DNA of 64,000 nt from Palsa-506 sp963709075 (GTDB lineage: Bacteria; Actinomycetota; Actinomycetes; Streptosporangiales; Streptosporangiaceae): positions 1-64,000 of the forward strand of contig CAVPUY010000009.1 of assembly GCA_963709075.1 (NCBI GenBank), in the 5' to 3' direction. A model generated the notes under the pieces. That model was not told the origin of the DNA, ran no database searches, and saw only the letters and a program-made list of their open reading frames with translations. The translations under genes and the position numbers were made by a program. Below, one piece after another: positions 9,224 through 17,849 of this stretch (position 1 is its first letter; every line of letters begins with the position of its first letter).

Positions 9224-9741
9224 TGCTCATCCCGGCGGATAGCAACTCGGCGGAGGCTGGCCCGCAGGATACGGGGATCTTTGTGGGTGAAGTATGCCGC
9301 GTTGAGCACCCAGACGGTGTGGCCCCAGACAGCGACCGAAGAAGAATTATACAGGCCGTCCGCTGCGGTGAGCACGGTTTGCGCAGACACACCGGAAGGC
9401 GGTCGTGACCGATACCCCACAGCGAGTCCAGGAGGCTGATTGGCCGCATCGCCTGTGTATATGAGTTCCTTTCTTGGCCGGGCCGCACAAACTTCGCTGC
9501 AGACCTGTGGGTTCGAGACCCCGCCGACTCTCGGCGAACCTGCGACCGTCCCCTAGCCGTCCTCTCGCCTACCTTCCGTATGCTCGCGGCGAACCTCGCG
9601 TGGACCGGCCAATGACCTGTGGGTCTCGAGAACCCATTCCACCAGGCGATGTTCATGAATCACGCCCCGCGGACATCGTGAAACAGACCCGCGGCAAACG
9701 AGATGCGATCTGCTGTCGTAACAACGGAACGAGCTCAAATC
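9224..9741. other. gap with a repeated GACCTGTGGGT motif
   Basis: No gene. Two similar short segments occur, GACCTGTGGGTTCGAGACCC near 9504 and GACCTGTGGGTCTCGAGAAC near 9610. Both look like tRNA T-arm sequence (GGTTCGAGACC). No complete tRNA can be folded around either. Confidence 0.35.
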
Positions 9742-10221
9742 CTACGCCGATGGAAACTCGATGCTGATCGCTCCGCTGAAGGTCTGCACGTAGGCGGTGT
9801 AGTTGATCCGCAGGATGATGTCGTTGCCACCTCGGGCGGCCAGCCCAGCGGAGAGCTGGATGCTGGCGGTGCCGCTTCCCCTGTCTTCATTGGCGAGGCC
9901 AGCTGAGAAGTCGTCCACCGCCCACAGCGCGTCGGTGACCGGCCCGTCGTAGGCGATACTCGCCAGACCCATGCTGCAGGTTGCGCCTTGGAAGGCGAGC
10001 AAGCTGATCCGTAGGTCGGCCAGTTCTTCGTTCGGGTCGCGCAGGTTGAAGGCCAGCGCGTCTCTGGCAATGCCGTCGGGTCCCGGGGAGATTCCTTTGA
10101 AGGCGATCAGGACGACGCCGGTGAAGATGGTGAGTTCGCGGTTAACGTCGGGCGGAGTGCCCACTCGCGTGGCCTGCAGGGTTGTCCGACTGGGCTCGAT
10201 GCCCAGGATCTGGATGGTCAT
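9742..10221 (-). CDS. hypothetical beta-rich protein (159 aa)
   Basis: MTIQILGIEPSRTTLQATRV opens a protein with alternating beta-strand character (LTIFTGVVLIAFKGI, GGNDIILRINYTAYVQ) and no signal peptide or membrane segment. I chose the ATG at 10221, two codons inside the longest frame, because GGAG lies six bases before it while the earlier ATG (10227) touches the same GGAG. I recognise no family. It stands alone between the hydrolase pseudogene and an IS remnant, so context gives no clue to its role. Confidence 0.6.
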   Translation of the reverse strand: MTIQILGIEPSRTTLQATRVGTPPDVNRELTIFTGVVLIAFKGISPGPDGIARDALAFNLRDPNEELADLRISLLAFQGATCSMGLASIAYDGPVTDALWAVDDFSAGLANEDRGSGTASIQLSAGLAARGGNDIILRINYTAYVQTFSGAISIEFPSA

Positions 10222-10346
10222 GCGCATCTCCGGTTGGTTGGCCTGGCACGGCTCCCGAAACCAACAGAGGCTTAACGCGGCCTTTTGATACGTGCACGGC
10301 TACCGGTTGGCGCGACGGCGCCGACAGTATCCCGAGTTGGGCCAAG

Positions 10347-10540
10347 TTAGTGCACACCTGCTCGGCCGTGGATGTGGTCGGTGGCCTGGCGGAGGTCGTC
10401 GGGAAGCGGGTCTGCGGCGGTGATGGTGTGCGCGGCGGCCGAGATCTGGACGGTGCGGTAACGGCGGGCGGTCTTGATGAACTTGCGGATGGACCAGCCG
10501 GTCTGGTGCTCGATCCACCGGCTGGCCGCGAGTGCCGGTT
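10347..10540 (-). pseudogene. IS1634-like transposase, C-terminal stub
   Basis: The minus strand reads SRWIEHQTGWSIRKFIKTAR, RYRTVQISAAAHTITAADPL, PDDLRQATDHIHG and a stop. This is the C-terminal tail I recall for IS1634-type DDE transposases (RWIExQTGWSIKKFVRTARRYRT). All catalytic residues are gone. Its inner border meets an unrelated plus-strand gene fragment at about 10535-10560. Confidence 0.6.
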
Positions 10541-10544
10541 CTCG

Positions 10545-10889
10545 CCATTCGGCAGCTATCACGATCCGGCGCAGCCTGGCGCGGCGCCCTACCACCAGCT
10601 GGCTGTGCAGTACGCCGCCACGAAGGCGTGGGCGGCAGGACTGCAGCCCCGCACGCCGATCATGGTCGCGGTGACCGCCGACAGCGCCCGCCCTACCGCA
10701 AGCCTGGACCAAGCGGAGCATGACATAAAGCGCCTGACGGCAGCGGCACCTCTGGGAGGCGTGAGATGGCTTCCCTGGCACCGGATCGCTGGGATACTCG
10801 CCAGCCTGGAGCGGCTCAGGCCGAACGAGCGGGCTCAGGTCGACGACCTGCTTCAGCAGCCGTCCAGATCGAGTTCAGGTATGGCCTGA
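10545..10889 (+). pseudogene. 5'-truncated hypothetical protein
   Basis: The frame encodes FGSYHDPAQPGAAPYHQLAV, then QPRTPIMVAVTADSARPTAS and GGVRWLPWHRIAGILASLER. It has no start, and upstream in frame lies only antisense of the IS1634 stub. The pattern (strand, variable part, WLPWHRI, then LRPNERAQVDDLL) resembles a hypothetical family that I associate, weakly, with restriction-endonuclease-like folds. The 3' end after DDLLQQ also looks cut. It is a fragment, not a working gene. Confidence 0.45.
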
Positions 10890-11046
10890 TCTGCGGCGGG
10901 GACTGCCGGTGTCTGGCCACTATGCAGGGCTGCAGCCGTGCTGATATGAGCTTTGAGACAGGGGTGGTCCTTAGCGGGACGGCTTGCTCGTCATCGCCAC
11001 GCGCGTGGCGGAGGGCGATGGGCCTGGCGGCGGTGGTGTGATCGGG

Positions 11047-11154
11047 ATCTAGAACAGCCGGGCCCGTGGGTGACAGCGCTGGTGGCGGCCGGTACCGGGT
11101 TTTATGCGATCAACGCGATGCCAGTGGGCCGCTACTGGGAACGGCACTCCTTTT
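11047..11154 (+). pseudogene. IS110-family transposase fragment
   Basis: About 36 residues (DLEQPGPWVTALVAAGTGFY, AINAMPVGRYWERHS) match the N-terminal DEDD domain of IS110 transposases (LVAAGYxVYAINPxxVxRYRERHS). There are no flanking parts on either side. Confidence 0.6.
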
Positions 11155-11239
11155 CTGTAGTCTGGCTCGGCCTGCTGCCGAGCCTGCGCCCGGGTCGTCG
11201 CGGCCGCCGTAGGTGCCGGGAGCCGGCCAGGGTTGGCCG

Positions 11240-12031
11240 TCAGGCTGGGACCAGCTGCAGGGGTTGGTCGCCGTGCTCGCCAATGGGCTCGATCAGCTCG
11301 GGCCCTCGGGAGCCGCCGCGCCCGGTCTTGTTGACCGCAGTGGAGACGGCCCGGACCTGCAGCGGCTCGTAGGCGATCCCGCTGATGAGTTTCAGTGCGG
11401 CGTTCTTGTCGGTGAGTTCCGGGTCGAGCCAGGCGTCGATCCGGTCCGGGGGCAGGATCACCGGGGTGCGGTCGTTCATCATCCCGGCCAGCCAGGTGGC
11501 GTGGTGGGTGATGATCGTGGCCGACCACAGCCACCGGTCCGGGTCGTCCTGGTCCTTGGCCGGGTCTGGCCACAGCTCGTACAGCCCGGCGAACGACAGC
11601 AGCCCGCCGGCCGGGTGGATGTAGTACGGCTGCTTGAACGGCTTCCCGTCGGCGTCCTGGGTGGACAGCCATTCGTAGTAGCCGGCGGCGGGGATGACCG
11701 CCCGGCGTTTGGCGAACGGGCCGCGCCACGACGGAGCGGCAGCCACCCGGTCGGCCCGCGCGTTGTGCAGCGACGGCATGGTCTTCTGCTTGTTGGTCTT
11801 GGGGTCGATGCCCGGCTTCCACCACGCCGGCACCAGACCCCACCGCACGGCGCGCACCTGCCGCTCAACCCCGGCCCCGTCCGCCCGGCCGCGCTCCAGG
11901 ACGGTGTAGACCTTGTTGGTCGGGGCGACGTTGTGGGACGGCGCCAGCTCCATGCCGTCACCGGCGCCGGTGGCCCTGTAGTGCTCCCGCAGCTCCTGCA
12001 GGCGAGCCACCGATACGTACCGACCGCACAT
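11240..12031 (-). CDS. SRAP-domain abasic-site processing protein (YedK/HMCES-type)
   Basis: The protein begins MCGRYVSVAR. Cys2, exposed after Met removal, is the residue that forms the thiazolidine crosslink to abasic sites in single-stranded DNA. Other SRAP landmarks are present: Asn90-Ala-Arg, VIPAAGYYEW with Glu120, and TIITHHAT with His176/177. The length of 263 residues is normal. SRAP proteins shield abasic sites in single-stranded DNA during replication and repair, and one has been tied to the SOS response by gene context. The gene stands alone between transposon debris and a truncated methyltransferase, and it is one of the few intact genes in this zone. Confidence 0.93.
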   Translation of the reverse strand: MCGRYVSVARLQELREHYRATGAGDGMELAPSHNVAPTNKVYTVLERGRADGAGVERQVRAVRWGLVPAWWKPGIDPKTNKQKTMPSLHNARADRVAAAPSWRGPFAKRRAVIPAAGYYEWLSTQDADGKPFKQPYYIHPAGGLLSFAGLYELWPDPAKDQDDPDRWLWSATIITHHATWLAGMMNDRTPVILPPDRIDAWLDPELTDKNAALKLISGIAYEPLQVRAVSTAVNKTGRGGSRGPELIEPIGEHGDQPLQLVPA

Positions 12032-12109
12032 GGGCGTTGCGTCCTTCCCTCAGCATCACCCCGACGCTACCCGGCCCTGCCGACATGGAAGGCCGCGCCG
12101 GGCCAGCAC

Positions 12110-12804
12110 GGAGGCGGGGTGCCCTACGCGGCGTTCGGCCCTGAATGGACCGATGCCTGGGTCGCTGTCGGCAGAGGCGTGTACAACACGATGCTCGCGG
12201 ACGACTATCTGCCGCTCGCCCCGGGCCTGAGCGACCTGCTGGTCGCTGGCGCCAGGGTGGCGGATATCGCCTGCGGGACCGGCCACGCGCTGATCGTGCT
12301 GGCCCGGGCGTTCCCGGCGTCGAATTTTACTGGCTACGACCTCGACGAGCACGCTATCGCGCGAGCTCGCGCGGAGGCGGCGGGCGCTGGGCTCGCGAAC
12401 GTGAGCTTCGAAGTGGCCGATGTTGCCAGGCTCGCGGGGACATCCCGGTTCGACGTGATCTTCGTCTTCGATGCGATTCACGATCAGGCGGAACCCGACG
12501 CAGCGCTAACCCGGATCTCCCGCGCGCTGGTGCCCGCCCGGCGGGCTGTTGTTCTTGCGCGAGCCGCACGCGGCCGACGCTGGCCGAGAATCTGGCTAAT
12601 CCCATGGCGCCGATCCTGTACTCGGTGAGCACTCTGCACTGCCTGACCGTGTCGCTGGCGCATGACGGGGCTGGCCTCGGCACGACGTTCGGCGAACAGC
12701 GAGCCAGGCGCATGCTGGCCGACGCGGGCTTCGCGGAGCCCGATGTGCGGCCTGCTCCGGGTAACCCGCTCGCTGCCGTCTACGTGACCAGGAAGACGGC
12801 CTGA
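12110..12804 (+). pseudogene. SAM-dependent methyltransferase, 5'-truncated and frameshifted
   Basis: The frame VPYAAFGPEWTDAWVAVGRG leads into VADIACGTGHALIVLARAFP (SAM-binding motif I) and FTGYDLDEHAIARARAEA. Near 12545 the reading moves to another frame, which continues PILYSVSTLHCLTVSLAHDG and GTTFGEQRARRMLADAGFAE to the stop. Family members I recall carry an N-terminal winged-helix domain of about 150 residues, which is missing here. The gene is cut at its left end and has one indel, so it is not functional. Confidence 0.65.
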
Positions 12805-12809
12805 CCGCT

Positions 12810-13129
12810 CTAATCAGGGCCGAAACCGAAAGCGACGGCCGAGCTTATCGCCGTCAGCTGGCTCCTGCTGCGGACCTGGAGCTTAGCCAGCAGCGACGAC
12901 ACGTGAGTTACTGCGGCGCGGACGGACAGGAACAGCTTGGCTGCGATGTCCGCGTTGGACAGGCCCTCGCCGAGGAGGCGGAGCACCTCCGCCTCCCTGG
13001 CCGTGACGCCGCTGCTGGCTAGTTCCGCCGGAACCGCTGCCGCCGGTGCCTGCGGCGCGGCACCGGGCCGCCCGCGTTGCGAAGCAGCCGCCTGGCACGC
13101 TCCCGGTAGGCCGTCGCCCCGCTGGCCTC
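12810..13129 (-). pseudogene. LuxR-type regulator, C-terminal HTH stub
   Basis: The minus strand encodes GVTAREAEVLRLLGEGLSNA, DIAAKLFLSVRAAVTHVSSL, LAKLQVRSRSQLTAISSA and a stop. This is a GerE/LuxR DNA-binding domain. A preceding piece in another frame (EASGATAYRERARRLLRNAG) is the usual end of the LuxR sensor region, so there is a frameshift near 13030. Everything upstream is missing. The sequence next to it belongs to a different gene. Confidence 0.7.
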
Positions 13130-13309
13130 ATGGATGTGATGTCGATGCCGATGTCTGACCCGGCGAAGATGAGGGCGGTCAGGGCCTGGGTGGTCGCGGT
13201 AATCGTGACGTCGGCTCGTGCGGGTGGGGCTCCCGCGGTGAGCGACCACTGGCGGCCGTCGTTTTCGGCCAGGTAGTCCGCACCGTCGAGCCGGAAGTGC
13301 CAGCGGCTA
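13128..13309 (-). pseudogene. SCP2-like domain fragment
   Basis: The minus strand reads SRWHFRLDGADYLAENDGRQ, WSLTAGAPPARADVTITATT and QALTALIFAGSDIGIDITSM. The WSL..G.P..ADVTITAT.QALTALIFAG pattern is that of the sterol-carrier-like (SCP2) domain found at the C-terminus of HxlR-type regulators. Only about 60 residues are left, abutting the LuxR stub on one side and a membrane-protein stub on the other. Confidence 0.45.
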
Positions 13310-13799
13310 GTTCCTGGTCGCCGGCGGCGCGGCCGTCGTGCTCGGCGGCTGGTTCACCACCAGCGCGGTGATCGCTGGTCACGGCTGGTACCACGCGCGG
13401 CTCGGCCACGGGGTGCCGTGGCTGCCGGTCGCGGTAGCCGGCTTCTTCGGCACGCTGCTGGCGCTGCGCCGGATCCCGGTGGTGGCGCGCGCCCTGGCGG
13501 CGCCGGGCATGGAGGCCCGCCTGGAGCTCCCGCATTCGTTCCGGGCCGTCGAGGGGACGGCCTTCCTGGCCACCATGGCCCTCGGTCATCTGCCTGCGCT
13601 GTTCGCCCTGCCCGCGGGCCTGGGCGACATCGCCGCCGGTATCGCTGCGCCGCTGGTCGCGCGCAGGCTCGCGCCGGGCGGGGGCCGCCGCGCCGCCCTG
13701 TGGTTCAGCGCGTTCGGCATGACCGATCTGGTCGTGGCCCTGACCCTCGGGGCCCTCACCGGATTCCAGCTGCTCAACGTCACCCACACATTTTTCTGA
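13308..13799 (+). pseudogene. truncated multi-spanning membrane protein
   Basis: The open frame starts without a start codon (FLVAGGAAVVLGGWFTTSAV) and shows four hydrophobic segments, with HGVPWLPVAVAGFFGTLLAL, MALGHLPALFALPAGLGDIA and SAFGMTDLVVALTLGALTGF. It stops at NVTHTFF, where relatives I recall go on. The N-terminus overlaps the antisense SCP2 fragment. It is probably a decayed copy of a hypothetical actinobacterial membrane protein. Confidence 0.5.
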
Positions 13800-13971
13800 T
13801 GCTGGCCGCCATGACCAGATCCTCTCAGTCGAGAGTCACTGTCCAGGATCTTTAATGCACCTCAGGCAGGTATCAGTGCCGCGAGGTCGTGCTCCGTACA
13901 AGTGCGGGAGTAGACCGCTCCCCCCGGGGTCAGAACCTGAAACATGCCCGGCGCTGAGCGAGGCGAGGACG

Positions 13972-14187
13972 GTGGGAGACATGGGTGAGAAAGGCAATCT
14001 GCTCGATATCTCTGAGGAGGTCTTCGCGAGCCTGGCGGAGCAAGGACCACAGTTCTGGGTCGCCTACGAGGAGTACAAGCTGGCGCGGGACAAAGGGGAT
14101 CAGGCTCGGGTGACGGCGCCGGTAGGGCCGCAGGCGCGGGCATACGATCCTTCCCACAAGGGGCCCGACCGCCCAGCCGGGGGGTAG
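13972..14187 (+). CDS. small hypothetical protein upstream of the amidoligase-like gene (71 aa)
   Basis: The frame encodes (V/M)GDMGEKGNLLDISEEVFASL, then FWVAYEEYKLARDKGDQARV. The start is either GTG 13972, with a purine-rich GAGGCGAGGA upstream, or ATG 13981, preceded closely by GGGAG. It is soluble and charged, with no known family. It ends seven bases before the GTG of the next gene, and its stop lies inside that gene's ribosome binding site, so the two are very likely co-expressed. Confidence 0.6.
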   Translation: MGDMGEKGNLLDISEEVFASLAEQGPQFWVAYEEYKLARDKGDQARVTAPVGPQARAYDPSHKGPDRPAGG

Positions 14188-14193
14188 GGGCCT

Positions 14194-15957
14194 GTGCTGG
14201 GCGCGGCGAAGGTTCGCCCGATGTTGGCATTGTCCGGCCTCGGCGATCGCCGCCTGGGCAAGACATTGTCTCTGCGCGTTCCTAGCGAGGTCACGCCGGG
14301 CCCGGGTGGCCTCCTCGGGCTGGAGCTGGAGTTCTCAGTGCGGTCCCAGCAGGACGGCCGAGTCCATTTCGGTTCGTTGATTCACCGCCTGGCACTAGAG
14401 GGAAGCGCGCTCGATCCCGGCGATCCGAACGCCTACCGGTGTTCTTGGGGCGGGGTCATCACGTCTGATGGCGCGGAGGCGGAGATCGCCACGCCGCCCG
14501 TCCGCACGCAGCCTGGCTTCACGGGCGAGCTTCGGGCCTGGGCAGAGACGGGAGAGGCCGCTCTGCGCCGGGCGGTGCCGCGCGGGATCGAGCTGGGCGG
14601 ATACTCGGCCCACTTCAGCGCTGCGATGCCCGCAAGGCTCAATGACCGGGTGTGCCGGCTGTACGCCGAGACCTTCGCAGCCGATCTGATGTTGTTGATG
14701 GACCGCTCCGACTCCCCCGGGCTGCTGGTGCGTCCCCGCCCCGGGCGCACCGAACTGTGCGGCGATTTCGTCGAAGGACAGGCGCTGCCCGCGGTGACGG
14801 CCTTCGTAGCAGGGACCACAAGAGCATGCGCTGCGGCCGTTCGGAGGCGGAGCGCGCGTGGCCAGCTCCCGCCCAGGCTTGATGTCCGGCTGGCCCGCGC
14901 TGTGCACCGCTATGGCTGGTATGTGGACCGCAGCGCGTTCGGCACCGATCTGCACGCAGCCTCGCGGGGCGCGCTTCTGCCGAGAGCATCCGGAGGCACG
15001 ATCTCCGCGCAATCGCATCTCGAGCTTGCGTGGGCAGCGGCGCGGCAGGCTCTCGCAGACGATGCGGCCGCCTCAGACATGCAGGCAGCCGAGGCCATGG
15101 TCACCGGCTCCCTCCCGCTGCCCGCCGAGGATGGCCAGCCGGGCAACCCTCCTCCCGGCCAATCTTGTCGCGACAACCAGTTCACTCCCGGCGACAGTAG
15201 CCTTCCGAGGACACCGGCGCCCCGCCTGTCCGCGCATGTCCGGCCGGGTTTCACCCTTCGCCCGGTCGTGGCGACATGGGACTTCACCGTGTTCGAAGCA
15301 AGCGGCCGGGCGCGCACTGCATACGCTTGCGTCCCCCGGGACAGCCTGCCTGGCCTCATCAACGAACTCGAAGGCGGTGCGCTCGACGGTCCCATCGCCG
15401 CCTATTTAGCCCTCGGCTCCCGCGGACGAGTCCTCGCGTCGCACGAGCAGACTAGACACCTGGGTATTTACGGCGGGATGGGCGCCCCCGCCGCGCTGCT
15501 CGCTCCCGAGCGTGACCCCCAGACCGGCCACCGGGAATCAGGGGCGCGAGCGGCAAAGCCCGCGTTCGCGCGTCCCGGCAAACGGAATAACCAGGAACAT
15601 GTCAGATCGAAAAGGGCACCCCGGTTTGTTCGCAAAGCGGCAGCCATCGGCGCGGGCATCGCCGTCCTGCTCGCCGGCGGGGGCATAGCCGCCGCGGTCA
15701 CCCTGACGGGCACCGGCTCCGGCACCACGCCTGCCACCACTCCCTCTCCCGCTCCTTCCTCCTCGCCCTCTCCCGCTCCTTCCTCCTCGCCCTCTCCATC
15801 TTCCACGCCCACGCCCACGCCTACTCCTACGCCTACTCCCACGCCCACGCCTACTCCCACTCCCACTCCCACGCCCACTCCCACTCCCACTCCCACTCCC
15901 ACTCCCACTCCCACTCCCACTCCCACGCCTACTCCCACGACCCTCCCGGTGTCGTGA
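14194..15957 (+). CDS. amidoligase/glutamate-cysteine-ligase-fold-like protein with membrane anchor and Thr-Pro tail
   Basis: Residues 1 to about 300 show the spaced motifs of carboxylate-amine ligases: GLLGLELEFSV, then DGAEAEIATPP, then GGYSAHFSAAMP, then RPGRTELCGDFVEGQ. A middle segment has FTVFEASGRARTAYACVPRD. Near residues 487-510 a hydrophobic stretch (AAIGAGIAVLLAGGGIAAAV) after basic residues should be a membrane anchor. The last 75 residues are Ser/Pro, then pure Thr-Pro repeats. The topology implies a cytoplasmic enzyme domain and an extracytoplasmic stalk. The start is GTG 14194, with GGGGTAGGGG before it; ATG 14221 is an alternative. The ligase assignment rests on motif spacing only, and the substrate is unknown. 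Confidence 0.6.
   Translation: MLGAAKVRPMLALSGLGDRRLGKTLSLRVPSEVTPGPGGLLGLELEFSVRSQQDGRVHFGSLIHRLALEGSALDPGDPNAYRCSWGGVITSDGAEAEIATPPVRTQPGFTGELRAWAETGEAALRRAVPRGIELGGYSAHFSAAMPARLNDRVCRLYAETFAADLMLLMDRSDSPGLLVRPRPGRTELCGDFVEGQALPAVTAFVAGTTRACAAAVRRRSARGQLPPRLDVRLARAVHRYGWYVDRSAFGTDLHAASRGALLPRASGGTISAQSHLELAWAAARQALADDAAASDMQAAEAMVTGSLPLPAEDGQPGNPPPGQSCRDNQFTPGDSSLPRTPAPRLSAHVRPGFTLRPVVATWDFTVFEASGRARTAYACVPRDSLPGLINELEGGALDGPIAAYLALGSRGRVLASHEQTRHLGIYGGMGAPAALLAPERDPQTGHRESGARAAKPAFARPGKRNNQEHVRSKRAPRFVRKAAAIGAGIAVLLAGGGIAAAVTLTGTGSGTTPATTPSPAPSSSPSPAPSSSPSPSSTPTPTPTPTPTPTPTPTPTPTPTPTPTPTPTPTPTPTPTPTPTPTTLPVS
15804..15939 (+). repeat. CCCACN/CCTACN minisatellite coding Thr-Pro
   Basis: About 135 bases of six-base units (CCCACG, CCTACT, CCCACT) encode roughly 22 Thr-Pro pairs at the C-terminus of the preceding protein. 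The unit variants are clustered, with a long run of identical CCCACT near 15860-15925. This suggests recent slippage expansion. Confidence 0.9.
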
Positions 15958-16190
15958 GCCCTCAGTAGCATTCCTGGGAAGAAAGCCTGCATTCTGCGAT
16001 GCGCAACATGGGGAATACGCAATGGGTCCGTCGGTGGGACAGCTGTTGCCGTAAGTTCGAGCGCTTAGCCCCCTCCCGCAGGGTTCCTGCGGCCCGGCAC
16101 AGCAGCGCATACGATCGCCCCCGCTCAGACCCAGGTCGGTCTCCGGGGGGGACGTTGCCGCAGCGGGGCATCGGTGATGTGGCCGGACGC

Positions 16191-17327
16191 ATGCCGAAGC
16201 CAGCCGCGCCGTCGGCCGGCGGTCTGCGAGCCGGGGCGCGCTGGTTGCGCGCGGACCTGAGCCCCGATGACCGTGCCGCCCTGGGCATGTGGGCCGCAGC
16301 GCACCTGGCCCTGTTCGTCCTGGCCTGGGCTGCCGCGTGGGTGTACCGGGTCACCCCTGACCACAAGCCACTGACAGGGGTGCTCGAGCATTGGGACGCG
16401 GTCCTGTTGCGGAACATTGCCGAGCATGGCTACTTCTCCCTGCACTCGATTCCGCACGACATCGCATTTTTCCCCGGGTATCCGCTGGCTTTAGCGGCGG
16501 TACACCTGATCTTGCGCAACTGGGTGCTGTCGGAGCTGGTCCTCTCTGCTGCTGCCGGCTGCTTCGCCGTAGTCTCGCTAGCCCGGCTGGCGAGTGGGCG
16601 CCGCGCAGTGCTGTATATGCTCACCGCGCCCGCCGCGATCTTCCTCATGGTGGGGTACGCCGAGTGCCTGTTCCTGGCGCTGGCGATCCCCGCCTGGCAC
16701 GCCGCGGCCCGCGGCAGGTGGTGGCGCGCCGCGCTCCTGGCTGGCCTGTCAGGGCTGGTGCGCCCCGACGCCGTGTTCCTGATCGTGGCGCTGGCGGTGA
16801 TGGCGCTCATCGGCCCGCGCGGATCACGGCTGTCCAACGCCGCGAAAGCGTGCTGTGCTCTGGCCGGGCCTGCGGCCTACCAGATCTACCTGACCGTGCA
16901 CACCGGCAGCTGGCGGGCCTGGGCGAAGGCCAAGCAGGCCGGCTGGGACCTGCACCTGGTCACTCCCGTCCAGGCGCTCAAGACCAGCTGGTGGGTGGCG
17001 TTCCGCCACCCCTACAGCGCCGCCTACGCGTTCGGAGGCCAGCTGGAGCTGGCCGCGATGGCCGTGATGGTGCTGGCTACGCTGGCGTTCTTGCGCTGGC
17101 ACCGCTGGCCCGAGGCTGTGTACTGCGGGCTCGCCGCAGCCGCGCTCGGAACCCAGACCTGGTACCAAAGCTGCCCCCGCACCCTGCTGATACTGTTCCC
17201 GATCTGGATCGCGCTCGCCATGCTTGAAGCGCAGCGGCCATGGGTGCGGTACGTGTACATCGGCGTCAGCGCGCCAACTGCCGCCGTAGTGGGGCTGTTA
17301 TTCCTGACCTATCAGTGGACAGGCTAA
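16191..17327 (+). CDS. PIG-V-like mannosyltransferase family membrane protein
   Basis: The protein has about nine membrane segments. A luminal-type first loop contains YRVTPDHKPLTGVLEHWDAV and then HDIAFFPGYPLALAAVHLIL. WDAxxxxxIAEHGY...FFPGYP is the signature of PIG-V/GPI-mannosyltransferase-2-like glycosyltransferases, which use polyprenyl-phosphate sugars. Actinobacterial members modify cell-envelope glycans or proteins. A later loop includes TWYQSCPRTLLILFPIWI. I chose the ATG at 16191; GTG 16179 is possible, and the frame upstream is Arg/Pro-rich. The preceding Thr-Pro-rich membrane protein would be a suitable O-mannosylation target, but that link is inference. Confidence 0.8.
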   Translation: MPKPAAPSAGGLRAGARWLRADLSPDDRAALGMWAAAHLALFVLAWAAAWVYRVTPDHKPLTGVLEHWDAVLLRNIAEHGYFSLHSIPHDIAFFPGYPLALAAVHLILRNWVLSELVLSAAAGCFAVVSLARLASGRRAVLYMLTAPAAIFLMVGYAECLFLALAIPAWHAAARGRWWRAALLAGLSGLVRPDAVFLIVALAVMALIGPRGSRLSNAAKACCALAGPAAYQIYLTVHTGSWRAWAKAKQAGWDLHLVTPVQALKTSWWVAFRHPYSAAYAFGGQLELAAMAVMVLATLAFLRWHRWPEAVYCGLAAAALGTQTWYQSCPRTLLILFPIWIALAMLEAQRPWVRYVYIGVSAPTAAVVGLLFLTYQWTG

Positions 17328-17525
17328 GGCCCGGCTCCAGTCCAGCCGGATCGAGCGCACCCGGGGACGGCCCTCGCCTGACCCTCCGGGTCGGCCGGCG
17401 AACCGAATAGGCCCATCTGCGCGGGGCCGCCGACGCTGACAGCTCACGGACCAGACGCGCCGAGTCGGCGGATCTGAATCCCCCCGGCGAGTCCGGAGAC
17501 TCGATCTGTTGGGAGAGTGTCCGGC

Positions 17526-17849
17526 ATGGGACGAGCAGCGAAGAACTACCCGCGTGAGCTGAAGGATCGCGCCATGGCCATGGTGCGCGAGGTACGACCG
17601 GATTACCCGTCGGAGTATGCGGCTATCGAGGCGGTCGCCAAGAAGCTGGCCATCGGGACGCCGGAAACCTTGCGGAAATGGATTCGGCAGGCAGAGATCG
17701 ATTCTGGTTCCCGGCAGGGCGTGACCAGTGAGGAATCAGCCGAGGTGCGTAAGCTCCGCGCGGAGAACCGGGAATTGCGCCGAGCGAACGAAATACTGAA
17801 GGCAGCCTCGATTTTCTTCGCAGCGGAGCTCGACCGCCCACTTCGGTGA
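17526..17849 (+). CDS. IS3-family transposase orfA
   Basis: MGRAAKNYPRELKDRAMAMV begins a helix-turn-helix (TPETLRKWIRQAEIDSG). A leucine-zipper-like helix follows (VRKLRAENRELRRANEILKA), ending ASIFFAAELDRP. This is standard IS3 orfA, 107 residues. ATG 17526 is taken as the start; GTG 17517 sits too close to the GGGAGA box. The stop overlaps the orfB start as GTGA. In this family a -1 slip normally fuses orfA and orfB. Confidence 0.9.
   Translation: MGRAAKNYPRELKDRAMAMVREVRPDYPSEYAAIEAVAKKLAIGTPETLRKWIRQAEIDSGSRQGVTSEESAEVRKLRAENRELRRANEILKAASIFFAAELDRPLR

Noticed and set aside
15804..15939. CRISPR-like array
   Set aside because: The repeat is six bases, uninterrupted and inside a coding frame, with no spacers.
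15468..16110. Minus-strand frames rich in Gly-Val or Gly-Ser opposite the Thr-Pro tail
   Set aside because: They are the complement of the CCCACN/CCTACN repeat. They have no start signal and no sequence complexity.
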